Of a stretch of 64,000 nt of DNA, positions 1-34,300 are shown piece by piece (within the stretch, counting starts at the first letter, position 1; the number at the start of each line of letters is the position of its first letter). Made by a program: the position numbers and the translations under genes. The DNA lies in assembly GCA_964019055.1 (NCBI GenBank), contig OZ025216.1:3098501-3162500 (forward strand). Reading direction: 5' to 3'. The notes below the pieces were generated by a model. The model was not told where the DNA came from and made no database searches. It saw only the letters and a list, made by a program, of their open reading frames with translations. Origin of the DNA: Anthopleura xanthogrammica (lineage: Eukaryota > Cnidaria > Anthozoa > Actiniaria > Actiniidae).

Positions 1-45
1 TGGTTTTGTTGGTCAACTAAAACCATGATATAACTGATTGGGAAG

Positions 46-285
46 CTTAGGTGGGGTAGTGGTGAGAGTGCTCACCTCTAACAAATGCAACCCAGGTTTG
101 AACCCCTCTGGGCTCTGTGTCATATGTGAGTTGGGTAGAGTTCCTAGTTGGTTCTCATCTGTGCTTCCTCCAGTTTTTCCTCCCTCCACAAAAAATATAC
201 TCGTAAATTTCAATTGGAATCCGGTGGAAGAAGAACCACTCTGGAATCCACTGTTAATTCGCATATATTTTTTATCTATCAATTG
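46..285 (+). mobile_element. tRNA-derived SINE, family 1, copy 1
   Basis: The head has an A-box-like GGTAGTGGTGAGAGTG and a B-box-like GGTTTGAACCC. The body has a conserved TTTTCCTCCCTCCACAAA block and the tail reads GGAATCCACTGTTAATTCGC. The same order recurs at 3946, 15639, 19578 (minus) and 46985 (minus). A 90-codon open frame across it is accidental. Confidence 0.7.
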
Positions 286-331
286 CACCCCAAAAATTAA
301 AAAAAGCTAACATAAATGATTACATCTGTAG

Positions 332-22067
<21,736 letters not shown>

Positions 22068-22267
22068 ATATTATTTTGTTAATAAGTTTCATTTGATATT
22101 TTTCTGTGAGGATTTTTTAAGTATTCTCAATAATTATATATTTTGAACAAGAAGTAATTTATTCAACATAAATTATGAGGTTGTGTGTATATTTCTTATG
22201 AAATATTTGAATATTGTGGAAAGTTTTTTCTTCTACAGCAATTTGTGTATAATTCCAAAAAAGTGCA

Positions 22268-22273
22268 AATAAA
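22268..22273 (+). terminator. CCDC180 polyA signal AATAAA
   Basis: Canonical AATAAA about 200 nt after the CCDC180 stop and about 90 nt before the satellite begins. It probably sets the 3' end of the transcript ahead of the array. Confidence 0.6.
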
Positions 22274-22365
22274 CAATATTATAATCAAGTGTCATTACAT
22301 TCAAAGCCATGAGTTCTACTTCCAGGACCGCGGACTAGGAGGCTTAGGGGGATTTAAAGCTTTAT

Positions 22366-25300
22366 TCATAAGGATCCAAAATAGGGTCATTTTTTGCCAT
22401 TTTGGTGCAAAAAGCATGGGCTATAGCCCATAGTTTTGCTGGATTTTGGACCATTTTCACACCTTTTTAGAAATTATGCACTATTAATGAAGCATGCAAA
22501 ATAGGTGATTTTTGGTCATTTTGGGGCAAAAACCATGGGCTATAGCCTATGGTTTTTATCGATTTTGGACCATTTTATCACACCTTTTTAGAAAATATGC
22601 ATTATATATCAAGGATTGAAAATACGTCATTTTTGGTCATTTTGGGGCAAAAACCATGGGCTATAGCCCATGGTTTTTATCGATTTTGGACCATTTTCAC
22701 ACCTTTTTAAAAAATATGAATTATATTTTAAGGATTGAAAATACGTCATTTTTGGTCATTTTGGGGCAAAAAGCAGGGGCTATAGCCTATGGTTTTTATC
22801 GATTTCTGACCATTTTCACACCTTTTTAAAAAATATGAATTATATTTTAAGAATTGAAAATACGTCATTTTTGGTCATTTTGGGGTAAAAAGCATGGGCT
22901 ATAGCCCATGGTTTTTATCGATTTTGGACCATTTTCACACCTTTTTAAAAAATATGAATTACATTTTAAGGATTGAAAATACGTCATTTTTGGTCATTTT
23001 GGGGCAAAAAGCATGGGCTATAGCCTATGGTTTTTATCGATTTTAGACCATTTTCACACCTTTTTAGAAAATATGCATTATGTATCAAGGATTGAAAATA
23101 CGTCATTTTTGGTCATTTTGGGGTAAAAAGCATGGGCTATAGCTTATGGTTTTTATCGATTTTGGACCATTTTCACACCTTTTTAAAAAATATGAATTAT
23201 ATTTTAAGGATTGAAAATACGTCATTTTTGGTCATTTTTGGGCAAAAAGCATAGGCTATAGCCCATGGTTTTTATCGATTTTGGACCATTTTCACATCTT
23301 TTTAAAAAATATTAATTATATTCTAAGAATTGAAAATACGTCATTTTTGGTCATTTTGGGGCAAAAAGCATGGGCTATAGCCCATGGTTTTTATCGATTT
23401 TGGACCATTTTCACACCTTTTTAAAAAATATGAATTATATATCAAGGATTGAAAATACGTCATTTTTGGCCATTTTGGGGCAAAAAGCATGGGCTATAGC
23501 CTATGGTTTTCATCGATTTTGGACCATTTTCACACCTTTTTAAAAAATATGAATTATATTTTAAGGATTGAAAATACGTCATTTTTGGCCATTTTGGGGC
23601 AAAAAGCGTGGGCTATAGCCCATGGTTTTCATCGATTTTGGACCATTTTCACATCTTTTTAAAAAATATGAATTTATATTTTAAGGATTGAAAATACGTC
23701 ATTTTTGGTCATTTTAGGGTAAAAAGCATGGGCTATAGCCCATGGTTTTCATCGATTTTGGACCATTTTCACACCTTTTTAAAAAATATGAATTATATTT
23801 TAAGGATTGAAAATACGTCATTTTTGGTCATTTTAGGGTAAAAAGCATGGGCTATAGCCCATAGTTTTGCTGGATTTTGGACCATTTTCACACCTTTTTA
23901 GAAAATATGAATTATATTTTAAGAATTGAAAATACGTCATTTTTGGTCATTTTGGGGGGAAAAAGCATGGGCTATAGCCCATGGTTTTTATCGATTTTGG
24001 ACCATTTTCACACCTTTTTAAAAAATATGAATGATATTTCAAGGATTGAAAATACGTCATTTTTGGTCATTTTGGGGTAAAAAGCATGGGCTATAGCCCA
24101 TAGTTTTGCTGGATTTTGGACCATTTTCACACCTTTTTAGAAAATATGCATTATGTATCAAGGATTGAAAATACGTCATTTTTGGTCATTTTGGGGTAAA
24201 AAGCATGGGCTATAGCCCATAGTTTTTATCGATTTTGGACCATTTTCACACCTTTTTAAAAAATATGAATTATATTTTAAGGATTGAAAATACGTCATTT
24301 TTGGTCATTTTGGGGCAAAAAGCATGGGCTATAGCCTATGGTTTTTATCGATTTTAGACCATTTTCACACCTTTTTAGAAAATATGCATTATGTATCAAG
24401 GATTGAAAATACGTCATTTTTGGTCATTTTGGGGTAAAAAGCATGGGCTATAGCTTATGGTTTTTATCGATTTTGGACCATTTTCACACCTTTTTAAAAA
24501 ATATGAATTATATTTTAAGGATTGAAAATACGTCATTTTTGGTCATTTTTGGGCAAAAAGCATAGGCTATAGCCCATGGTTTTTATCGATTTTGGACCAT
24601 TTTCACATCTTTTTAAAAAATATTAATTATATTCTAAGAATTGAAAATACGTCATTTTTGGTCATTTTGGGGCAAAAAGCATGGGCTATAGCCCATGGTT
24701 TTTATCGATTTTGGACCATTTTCACACCTTTTTAAAAAATATGAATTATATATCAAGGATTGAAAATACGTCATTTTTGGCCATTTTGGGGCAAAAAGCA
24801 TGGGCTATAGCCTATGGTTTTCATCGATTTTGGACCATTTTCACACCTTTTTAAAAAATATGCATTATATTTTAAGGATTGAAAATACGTCATTTTTGGC
24901 CATTTTGGGGTAAAAAGCGTGGGCTATAGCTTATGGTTTTTATCGATTTTGGACCATTTTCACACCTTTTTAAAAAATATGAATTATATTTTAAGGATTG
25001 AAAATACGTCATTTTTGGTCATTTTTGGGCAAAAAGCATAGGCTATAGCCCATGGTTTTTATCGATTTTGGACCATTTTCACATCTTTTTAAAAAATATT
25101 AATTATATTCTAAGAATTGAAAATACGTCATTTTTGGTCATTTTGGGGCAAAAAGCATGGGCTATAGCCCATGGTTTTTATCGATTTTGGACCATTTTCA
25201 CACCTTTTTAAAAAATATGAATTATATATCAAGGATTGAAAATACGTCATTTTTGGTCATTTTGGGGGAAAAAGCATGGGCTATAGCCCATGGTTTTTAT

Positions 25301-28300
25301 CGATTTTGGACCATTTTCACACCTTTTTAAAAAATATGAATTATATTTTAAGGATTGAAAATACGTCATTTTTGGTCATTTTGGGGTAAAAAGCATGGGC
25401 TATAGCCCATAGTTTTGCTGGATTTTGGACCATTTTCACACCTTTTTAGAAAATATGCATTATGTATCAAGGATTGAAAATACGTCATTTTTGGTCATTT
25501 TGGGGTAAAAAGCATGGGCTATAGCTTATGGTTTTTATCGATTTTGGACCATTTTCACACCTTTTTAAAAAATATGAATTATATTTTAAGGATTGAAAAT
25601 ACGTCATTTTTGGTCATTTTTGGGCAAAAAGCATAGGCTATAGCCCATGGTTTTTATCGATTTTGGACCATTTTCACATCTTTTTAAAAAATATTAATTA
25701 TATTCTAAGAATTGAAAATACGTCATTTTTGGTCATTTTGGGGCAAAAAGCATGGGCTATAGCCCATGGTTTTTATCGATTTTGGACCATTTTCACACCT
25801 TTTTAAAAAATATGAATTATATATCAAGGATTGAAAATACGTCATTTTTGGCCATTTTGGGGCAAAAAGCATGGGCTATAGCCTATGGTTTTCATCGATT
25901 TTGGACCATTTTCACACCTTTTTAAAAAATATGAATTATATTTTAAGGATTGAAAATACGTCATTTTTGGCCATTTTGGGGGAAAAAGCGTGGGCTATAG
26001 CCCATGGTTTTCATGGATTTTGGACCATTTTCACATCTTTTTAAAAAATATGAATTTATATTTTAAGGATTGAAAATACGTCATTTTTGGTCATTTTAGG
26101 GTAAAAAGCATGGGCTATAGCCCATGGTTTTCATCGATTTTGGACCATTTTCACACCTTTTTAAAAAATATGAATTATATTTTAAGGATTGAAAATACGT
26201 CATTTTTGGCCATTTTGGGGCAAAAAGCGTGGGCTATAGCCCATGGTTTTCATCGATTTTGGACCATTTTCACATCTTTTTAAAAAATATGAATTTATAT
26301 TTTAAGGATTGAAAATACGTCATTTTTGGTCATTTTAGGGTAAAAAGCATGGGCTATAGCCCATGGTTTTCATCGATTTTGGACCATTTTCACACCTTTT
26401 TAAAAAATATGAATTATATTTTAAGGATTGAAAATACGTCATTTTTGGTCATTTTAGGGTAAAAAGCATGGGCTATAGCCCATAGTTTTGCTGGATTTTG
26501 GACCATTTTCACACCTTTTTAGAAAATATGAATTATATTTTAAGAATTGAAAATACGTCATTTTTGGTCATTTTGGGGGAAAAAGCATGGGCTATAGCCC
26601 ATGGTTTTTATCGATTTTGGACCATTTTCACACCTTTTTAAAAAATATGAATGATATTTTAAGGATTGAAAATACGTCATTTTTGGTCATTTTGGGGTAA
26701 AAAGCATGGGCTATAGCCCATAGTTTTGCTGGATTTTGGACCATTTTAACACCTTTTTAGAAAATATGAATTATATTTTAAGAATTGAAAATACGTCATT
26801 TTTGGTCATTTTGGGGGAAAAACCATGGGCTATAGCCCATGGTTTTTATCGATTTTGGACCATTTTCACACCTTTTTAAAAAATATGAATGATATTTTAA
26901 GGATTGAAAATACGTCATTTTTGGTCATTTTGGGGTAAAAAGCATGGGCTATAGCCCATGGTTTTCATCGATTTTGGACCATTTTCACACCTTTTTAAAA
27001 AATATGAATTATATTTTAAGGATTGAAAATACGTCATTTTTGGTCATTTTAGGGTAAAAAGCATGGGCTATAGCCCATAGTTTTGCTGGATTTTGGACCA
27101 TTTTCACACCTTTTTAGAAAATATGAATTATATTTTAAGAATTGAAAATACGTCATTTTTGGTCATTTTGGGGGAAAAAGCATGGGCTATAGCCCATGGT
27201 TTTTATCGATTTTGGACCATTTTCACACCTTTTTAAAAAATATGAATGATATTTTAAGGATTGAAAATACGTCATTTTTGGTCATTTTGGGGTAAAAAGC
27301 ATGGGCTATAGCCCATAGTTTTGCTGGATTTTGGACCATTTTCACACCTTTTTAGAAAATATGAATTATATTTTAAGAATTGAAAATACGTCATTTTTGG
27401 TCATTTTGGGGGAAAAAGCATGGGCTATAGCCCATGGTTTTTATCGATTTTGGACCATTTTCACACCTTTTTAAAAAATATGAATGATATTTTAAGGATT
27501 GAAAATACGTCATTTTTGGTCATTTTGGGGTAAAAAGCATGGGCTATAGCCCATAGTTTTGCTGGATTTTGGACCATTTTCACACCTTTTTAGAAATTAT
27601 GCACTATTAATGAAGCATGCAAAATAGGTGATTTTTGGTCATTTTGGGGCAAAAACCATGGGCTATAGCCTATGGTTTTTATCGATTTCTGACCATTTTC
27701 ACACCTTTTTAAAAAATATGAATTATATATTAAGGATTGAAAATACGTCATTTTTGGTCATTTTGGGGTAAAAAGCATGGGCTATAGCCTATGGTTTTCA
27801 TCGATTTTGGACCATTTTCACATCTTTTTAAAAAATATGAATTATATTTTAAGGATTGAAAATACGTCATTTTTGGTCATTTTAGGGTAAAAAGCATGGG
27901 CTATAGCCCATAGTTTTGCTGGATTTTGGACCATTTTCACACCTTTTTAGAAAATATGAATTATATTTTAAGAATTGAAAATACGTCATTTTTGGTCATT
28001 TTGGGGGAAAAAGCATGGGCTATAGCCCATGGTTTTTATCGATTTTGGACCATTTTCACACCTTTTTAAAAAATATGAATGATATTTTAAGGATTGAAAA
28101 TACGTCATTTTTGGTCATTTTGGGGTAAAAAGCATGGGCTATAGCCCATAGTTTTGCTGGATTTTGGACCATTTTCACACCTTTTTAGAAAATATGAATT
28201 ATATTTTAAGAATTGAAAATACGTCATTTTTGGTCATTTTGGGGGAAAAAGCATGGGCTATAGCCCATGGTTTTTATCGATTTTGGACCATTTTCACACC

Positions 28301-31300
28301 TTTTTAAAAAATATGAATGATATTTTAAGGATTGAAAATACGTCATTTTTGGTCATTTTGGGGTAAAAAGCATGGGCTATAGCCCATAGTTTTGCTGGAT
28401 TTTGGACCATTTTCACACCTTTTTAGAAATTATGCACTATTAATGAAGCATGCAAAATAGGTGATTTTTGGTCATTTTGGGGCAAAAACCATGGGCTATA
28501 GCCTATGGTTTTTTTCGATTTTGGACCATTTTCACACTCTTTTAAAAAATATGAATTATATATCAAGGATTGAAAAAACGTCATTTTTGGTCATTTTGGG
28601 GTAAAAAGCATGGGCTATAGCCTATGGTTTTCATCGATTTTGGACCATTTTCACATCTTTTTAAAAAATATGAATTATATTTTAAGGATTGAAAATACGT
28701 CATTTTTGGTCATTTTAGGGTAAAAAGCATGGGCTATAGCCCATGGTTTTCATCGATTTTGGACCATTTTCACACCTTTTTAGAAAATATGCATTATATA
28801 TCAAGGATTGAAAATACGTCATTTTTGGTCATTTTGGGGCAAAAAGCATGGGCTATAGCCCATGGTTTTTATCGATTTTGGACCATTTTCACACCTTTTT
28901 AAAAAATATGAATTATATATCAAGGATTGAAAATACGTCATTTTTGGCCATTTTGGGGCAAAAAGCATGGGCTATAGCCTATGGTTTTCATCGATATTGG
29001 ACCATTTTCACACCTTTTTAGAAAATATGAATTATATATCAAGGATTGAAAATACGTCATTTTTGGCCATTTTGGGGCAAAAAGCATGGGCTATAGCCTA
29101 TGGTTTTCATCGATTTTGGATCATTTTCACATCTTTTTAAAAAATATGAATTATATTTTAAGGATTGAAAATACGTCATTTTTGGTCATTTTGGGGCAAA
29201 AAGCATGGGCTATAGCCTATGGTTTTTATCGATTTTAGACCATTTTCACACCTTTTTAGAAAATATGCATTATGTATCAAGGATTGAAAATACGTCATTT
29301 TTGGCCATTTTGGGGCAAAAAGCGTGGGCTATAGCCCATGGTTTTCATCGATTTTGGATCATTTTCACATCTTTTTAAAAAATATGAATTTATATTTTAA
29401 GGATTGAAAATACGTCATTTTTGGTCATTTTAGGGTAAAAAGCATGGGCTATAGCCCATGGTTTTCATCGATTTTGGACCATTTTCACACCTTTTTAAAA
29501 AATATGAATTATATTTTAAGGATTGAAAATACGTCATTTTTGGTCATTTTAGGGTAAAAAGCATGGGCTATAGCCCATAGTTTTGCTGGATTTTGGACCA
29601 TTTTCACACCTTTTTAGAAAATATGAATTATATTTTAAGAATTGAAAATACGTCATTTTTGGTCATTTTGGGGGAAAAAGCATGGGCTATAGCCCATGGT
29701 TTTTATCGATTTTGGACCATTTTCACACCTTTTTAAAAAATATGAATGATATTTTAAGGATTGAAAATACGTCATTTTTGGTCATTTTGGGGTAAAAAGC
29801 ATGGGCTATAGCCCATAGTTTTGCTGGATTTTGGACCATTTTCACACCTTTTTAGAAATTATGCACTATTAATGAAGCATGCAAAATAGGTGATTTTTGG
29901 TCATTTTGGGGCAAAAACCATGGGCTATAGCCTATGGTTTTTATCGATTTTGGACCATTTTCACACCTTTTTAAAAAATATGAATTATATATCAAGGATT
30001 GAAAATACGTCATTTTTGGTCATTTTGGGGTAAAAAGCATGGGCTATAGCCTATGGTTTTCATCGATTTTGGACCATTTTCACATCTTTTTAAAAAATAT
30101 GAATTATATTTTAAGGATTGAAAATACGTCATTTTTGGTCATTTTAGGGTAAAAAGCATGGGCTATAGCCCATGGTTTTCATCGATTTTGGACCATTTTC
30201 ACACCTTTTTAAAAAATATGAATTATATTTTAAGGATTGAAAATACGTCATTTTTGGTCATTTTAGGGTAAAAAGCATGGGCTATAGCCCATGGTTTTCA
30301 TCGATTTTGGACCATTTTCACACCTTTTTAAAAAATATGAATTATATTTTAAGGATTGAAAATACGTCATTTTTGGTCATTTTAGGGTAAAAAGCATGGG
30401 CTATAGCCCATAGTTTTGCTGGATTTTGGACCATTTTCACACCTTTTTAGAAAATATGAATTATATTTTAAGAATTGAAAATACGTCATTTTTGGTCATT
30501 TTGGGGGAAAAAGCATGGGCTATAGCCCATGGTTTTTATCGATTTTGGACCATTTTCACACCTTTTTAAAAAATATGAATGATATTTTAAGGATTGAAAA
30601 TACGTCATTTTTGGTCATTTTGGGGTAAAAAGCATGGGCTATAGCCCATAGTTTTGCTGGATTTTGGACCATTTTCACACCTTTTTAGAAATTATGCACT
30701 ATTAATGAAGCATGCAAAATAGGTGATTTTTGGTCATTTTGGGGCAAAAACCATGGGCTATAGCCTATGGTTTTTTTCGATTTTGGACCATTTTCACACT
30801 CTTTTAAAAAATATGAATTATATATCAAGGATTGAAAAAACGTCATTTTTGGTCATTTTGGGGTAAAAAGCATGGGCTATAGCCTATGGTTTTCATCGAT
30901 TTTGGACCATTTTCACATCTTTTTAAAAAATATGAATTATATTTTAAGGATTGAAAATACGTCATTTTTGGTCATTTTAGGGTAAAAAGCATGGGCTATA
31001 GCCCATGGTTTTCATCGATTTTGGACCATTTTCACACCTTTTTAGAAAATATGCATTATATATCAAGGATTGAAAATACGTCATTTTTGGTCATTTTGGG
31101 GCAAAAAGCATGGGCTATAGCCCATGGTTTTTATCGATTTTGGACCATTTTCACACCTTTTTAAAAAATATGAATTATATATCAAGGATTGAAAATACGT
31201 CATTTTTGGCCATTTTGGGGCAAAAAGCATGGGCTATAGCCCATGGTTTTCATCGATATTGGACCATTTTCACACCTTTTTAGAAAATATGCATTATATA

Positions 31301-34300
31301 TCAAGGATTGAAAATACGTCATTTTTGGTCATTTTGGGGCAAAAAGCATGGGCTATAGCCCATGGTTTTTATCGATTTTGGACCATTTTCACACCTTTTT
31401 AGAAAATATGAATTATATATCAAGGATTGAAAATACGTCATTTTTGGTCATTTTGGGGCAAAAAGCATGGGCTATAGCCTATGGTTTTTATCGATTTTAG
31501 ACCATTTTCACACCTTCTTAGAAAATATGCATTATGTATCAAGGATTGAAAATACGTCATTTTTGGCCATTTTGGGGCAAAAAGCATGGGCTATAGCCTA
31601 TGGTTTTCATCGATATTGGACCATTTTCACACCTTTTTAGAAAATATGAATTATATATCAAGGATTGAAAATACGTCATTTTTGGCCATTTTGGGGCAAA
31701 AAGCATGGGCTATAGCCTATGGTTTTCATCGATTTTGGATCATTTTCACATCTTTTTAAAAAATATGAATTATATTTTAAGGATTGAAAATACGTCATTT
31801 TTGGTCATTTTGGGGCAAAAAGCATGGGCTATAGCCTATGGTTTTTATCGATTTTAGACCATTTTCACACCTTTTTAGAAAATATGCATTATGTATCAAG
31901 GATTGAAAATACGTCATTTTTGGCCATTTTGGGGCAAAAAGCGTGGGCTATAGCCCATGGTTTTCATCGATTTTGGACCATTTTCACATCTTTTTAAAAA
32001 ATATGAATTAATATTTTAAGGATTGAAAATACGTCATTTTTGGTCATTTTAGGGTAAAAAGCATGGGCTATAGCCCATAGTTTTGCTGGATTTTGGACCA
32101 TTTTCACACCTTTTTAGAAAATATGCATTATGTATCAAGGATTGAAAATACGTCATTTTTGGCCATTTTGGGGCAAAAAGCGTGGGCTATAGCCCATGGT
32201 TTTCATCGATTTTGGACCATTTTCACATCTTTTTAAAAAATATGAATTTATATTTTAAGGATTGAAAATACGTCATTTTTGGTCATTTTAGGGTAAAAAG
32301 CATGGGCTATAGCCCATGGTTTTCATCGATTTTGGACCATTTTCACACCTTTTTAAAAAATATGAATTATATTTTAAGGATTGAAAATACGTCATTTTTG
32401 GTCATTTTAGGGTAAAAAGCATGGGCTATAGCCCATAGTTTTGCTGGATTTTGGACCATTTTCACACCTTTTTAGAAAATATGAATTATATTTTAAGAAT
32501 TGAAAATACGTCATTTTTGGTCATTTTGGGGGAAAAAGCATGGGCTATAGCCCATGGTTTTTATCGATTTTGGACCATTTTCACACCTTTTTAAAAAATA
32601 TGAATGATATTTTAAGGATTGAAAATACGTCATTTTTGGTCATTTTGGGGTAAAAAGCATGGGCTATAGCCCATAGTTTTGCTGGATTTTGGACCATTTT
32701 CACACCTTTTTAGAAATTATGCACTATTAATGAAGCATGCAAAATAGGTGATTTTTGGTCATTTTGGGGCAAAAACCATGGGCTATAGCCTATGGTTTTT
32801 ATCGATTTTGGACCATTTTCACACCTTTTTAAAAAATATGAATTATATATCAAGGATTGAAAATACGTCATTTTTGGTCATTTTGGGGTAAAAAGCATGG
32901 GCTATAGCCTATGGTTTTCATCGATTTTGGACCATTTTCACATCTTTTTAAAAAATATGAATTATATTTTAAGGATTGAAAATACGTCATTTTTGGTCAT
33001 TTTAGGGTAAAAAGCATGGGCTATAGCCCATGGTTTTCATCGATTTTGGACCATTTTCACACCTTTTTAAAAAATATGAATTATATTTTAAGGATTGAAA
33101 ATACGTCATTTTTGGTCATTTTGGGGTAAAAAGCATGGGCTATAGCCCATGGTTTTCATCGATTTTGGACCATTTTCACACCTTTTTAAAAAATATGAAT
33201 TATATTTTAAGGATTGAAAATACGTCATTTTTGGTCATTTTAGGGTAAAAAGCATGGGCTATAGCCCATAGTTTTGCTGGATTTTGGACCATTTTCACAC
33301 CTTTTTAGAAAATATGCATTATGTATCAAGGATTGAAAATACGTCATTTTTGGCCATTTTGGGGCAAAAAGCGTGGGCTATAGCCCATGGTTTTCATCGA
33401 TTTTGGACCATTTTCACATCTTTTTAAAAAATATGAATTTATATTTTAAGGATTGAAAATACGTCATTTTTGGTCATTTTAGGGTAAAAAGCATGGGCTA
33501 TAGCCCATGGTTTTCATCGATTTTGGACCATTTTCACACCTTTTTAAAAAATATGAATTATATTTTAAGGATTGAAAATACGTCATTTTTGGTCATTTTA
33601 GGGTAAAAAGCATGGGCTATAGCCCATAGTTTTGCTGGATTTTGGACCATTTTCACACCTTTTTAGAAAATATGAATTATATTTTAAGAATTGAAAATAC
33701 GTCATTTTTGGTCATTTTGGGGGAAAAAGCATGGGCTATAGCCCATGGTTTTTATCGATTTTGGACCATTTTCACACCTTTTTAAAAAATATGAATGATA
33801 TTTTAAGGATTGAAAATACGTCATTTTTGGTCATTTTGGGGTAAAAAGCATGGGCTATAGCCCATAGTTTTGCTGGATTTTGGACCATTTTCACACCTTT
33901 TTAGAAATTATGCACTATTAATGAAGCATGCAAAATAGGTGATTTTTGGTCATTTTGGGGCAAAAACCATGGGCTATAGCCTATGGTTTTTATCGATTTT
34001 GGACCATTTTCACACCTTTTTAAAAAATATGAATTATATATCAAGGATTGAAAATACGTCATTTTTGGTCATTTTGGGGTAAAAAGCATGGGCTATAGCC
34101 TATGGTTTTCATCGATTTTGGACCATTTTCACATCTTTTTAAAAAATATGAATTATATTTTAAGGATTGAAAATACGTCATTTTTGGTCATTTTAGGGTA
34201 AAAAGCATGGGCTATAGCCCATGGTTTTCATCGATTTTGGACCATTTTCACACCTTTTTAAAAAATATGAATTATATTTTAAGGATTGAAAATACGTCAT